From contig JBCBST010000007.1 of NCBI GenBank assembly GCA_039819115.1, positions 1 to 52,753 of the forward strand: a DNA stretch of 52,753 nt, given 5' to 3'. Shown here one piece after another: positions 51,752 to 52,753 of this stretch. Position 1 is the stretch's first letter, and the number at the start of each line of letters is the position of its first letter. The DNA comes from JBCBST01 sp039819115. GTDB taxonomy: Bacteria > Bacteroidota > Rhodothermia > Balneolales > Balneolaceae. The translations under genes were made by a program, and so were the position numbers. The notes below the pieces were generated by a model. It made no database searches, was not told the origin of the DNA, and saw only the letters and a list, made by a program, of their open reading frames with translations.

Positions 51752-52753
51752 ATGAAACGCATTCTGCAGGCATTTGCTGTTGTTATCCTAACTACGAGTT
51801 CACTTTTACAAGCCCAACAAGTACAAAAAATCACTCTTCAAGACGCCATTCGAATAGCACTGGAAAACAACTTCCAGCTGAAACAGGCCGAAAACAACCT
51901 CGATCTGGCCGAATACAGAATTACGAGCGAATACGCTGATTTTCTACCATCCTTAAGCGGTAATTTTGGGGGTAGTCAAAATCAGGGTCAGCAGTTTATT
52001 GCAGATCGTTTAGCACAAGACCTGAATCCATTTGTTGTAATAACATCAACATCTTTTTCTGGTGGATTAAATGCCAATTGGGGAGTTTTTAATGGATTTG
52101 AAAACATCCTTTCTCTGCGTGCTACTCAGCAAAACAAGTACTCCTCAGAAGAGCAGCTTAAAAGAGCAAAAGAACAGGTAATTTTTGATGTAGCCAGCCG
52201 GTTCCTTCAAATTTTGCTCGATCAGCAGTTAATAGAGATTGCCAAAGATAACCTTGAAACATCCAATAAGCAGCTGGAACAGATAGAGGCTCAGGTCGAA
52301 GTAGGGTCCCGACCGCGTGTGGATTTATTCAACCAGGAATCTCAGGTTGCAACGAACGAACTAACTATTACTCAACGTCAGAATGCACTTCAAATTGATC
52401 GTTTGTTACTTATCCGCACCCTTCAGGTTGATCCTCAGGGCCAATACGAATTTGTAACTCCTGATTTGACAAGTAATTTGTTCCAGGCAGAAGGAAATAC
52501 TCAAAACTACGTGTTAGGCAACCTGGTAGGTACGGCATTATCTAATCGTTCCGACTATAAAAGCGAAGTTGCTCAGGCCCGGTCGCTCAAACTGCAATAT
52601 GATATTGCAAAAGGCGCTTTATTGCCTACCCTTTCTGCAAGAGCAGGAATTAGCACGCGATACAGTGATCAGTTATTAGATAGATCAGCGCTACCAGAAC
52701 AAGTTATAGTTTACCTGTTGATCGAAGAACTGATCACTGAATGGAACTATAAC
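51752..52753 (+). CDS. TolC-family outer-membrane efflux protein, 3' end missing and last part scrambled
   Basis: The reading frame is open from ATG 51752 to the end of the window (334 codons, no stop). It starts with a signal peptide (1-22, ending LLQAQ). TolC repeats follow: ITLQDAIRIALENNFQLKQA, a coiled-coil helix pair (RAKEQVIFDVASRFLQILLD) and VEVGSRPRVDLFNQESQVA, then SNRSDYKSEVAQARSLKLQ and LPTLSARAGIST. After base 52711 the translation (TACCTGTTG onward) stops looking like TolC. Flipping 52712-52744 gives PFSDQFFDQQVNYN, which does. So only 51752-52711 is trustworthy. It is the likely outer-membrane channel for the two MacB-type permeases upstream. Confidence 0.85.
   Translation, partial: MKRILQAFAVVILTTSSLLQAQQVQKITLQDAIRIALENNFQLKQAENNLDLAEYRITSEYADFLPSLSGNFGGSQNQGQQFIADRLAQDLNPFVVITSTSFSGGLNANWGVFNGFENILSLRATQQNKYSSEEQLKRAKEQVIFDVASRFLQILLDQQLIEIAKDNLETSNKQLEQIEAQVEVGSRPRVDLFNQESQVATNELTITQRQNALQIDRLLLIRTLQVDPQGQYEFVTPDLTSNLFQAEGNTQNYVLGNLVGTALSNRSDYKSEVAQARSLKLQYDIAKGALLPTLSARAGISTRYSDQLLDRSALPEQVIVYLLIEELITEWNYN
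52703..52753. repeat. Terminal inverted repeat, probable fold-back artefact
   Basis: GTTATAGTT (52703-52711) is the reverse complement of AACTATAAC (52745-52753), the last nine bases of the window, with a 33-base segment between. Flipping the segment restores a TolC-like reading frame. The same geometry is seen at bases 1-62. Confidence 0.8.

Overview
The window looks like chromosomal core genome of a Balneolales/Rhodothermota-type member of the Bacteroidota-like bacteria. The signs are a type IX secretion C-terminal tail on a GH57 enzyme (motif YPNPFNP), a bacillithiol enzyme (BshB1), a tricorn protease, a DUF5723-type outer-membrane protein, a carboxypeptidase-regulatory/TonB receptor, Bacteroidota-style promoter boxes (TAnnTTTG), weak or absent Shine-Dalgarno sequences and frequent TTG starts. 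Coding density is very high. I saw no rRNA, tRNA, CRISPR array, transposase or prophage.

Layout. 1-517 (-): an AT-rich, truncated SIR2-like gene at the window edge. 755-6550 (-): two adjacent class V PLP enzymes and a tricorn protease. 6709-12577 (+): aldo/keto reductase, GNAT, an ECF sigma/anti-sigma pair with a fasciclin protein, and RecQ. 12555-29259 (-): lipoprotein, alpha/beta hydrolase, Lon, DUF5723 protein, UvrD/PcrA, ValS, RsmB, a creD remnant, a DUF4139 protein with an embedded TonB-plug-like segment, and an ABC-2 exporter. 29401-32145 (+): glgA-glgC, glycogen synthesis. 32164-35271: DUF779 protein and aldehyde dehydrogenase, divergent from an AraC regulator with repeated operator-like sites between them. 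35284-43725 (-): secreted GH57 enzyme, a tightly packed operon of TonB receptor, isonitrile-hydratase-like lipoprotein and BtuF-like protein, a Cys/His-rich small protein, and SucD. 43869-46735 (+): DnaG and inositol monophosphatase. 46743-48019 (-): DHFR-like protein and BshB1. 48136-52753 (+): two MacB-type permeases, three small envelope proteins and a partial TolC-family gene.

Most notable. (1) Both window ends carry terminal inverted repeats. Flipping the enclosed segment restores a continuous protein; at the right end it recreates a plausible TolC-family motif, PFSDQFFDQQV. These look like fold-back chimeras, as made by multiple displacement amplification, so about the last 45 bases at each end should not be trusted. 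(2) 24825-24986 is an unannotated C-terminal remnant of CreD. (3) The TonB receptor operon at 38398-42831 may handle an isonitrile-type metallophore; this is a hypothesis. (4) Three 11-bp direct repeats sit between the aldehyde dehydrogenase and AraC genes. (5) The lon terminator ends only 11 bases before the next start codon, and the valS leader can form mutually exclusive hairpins.
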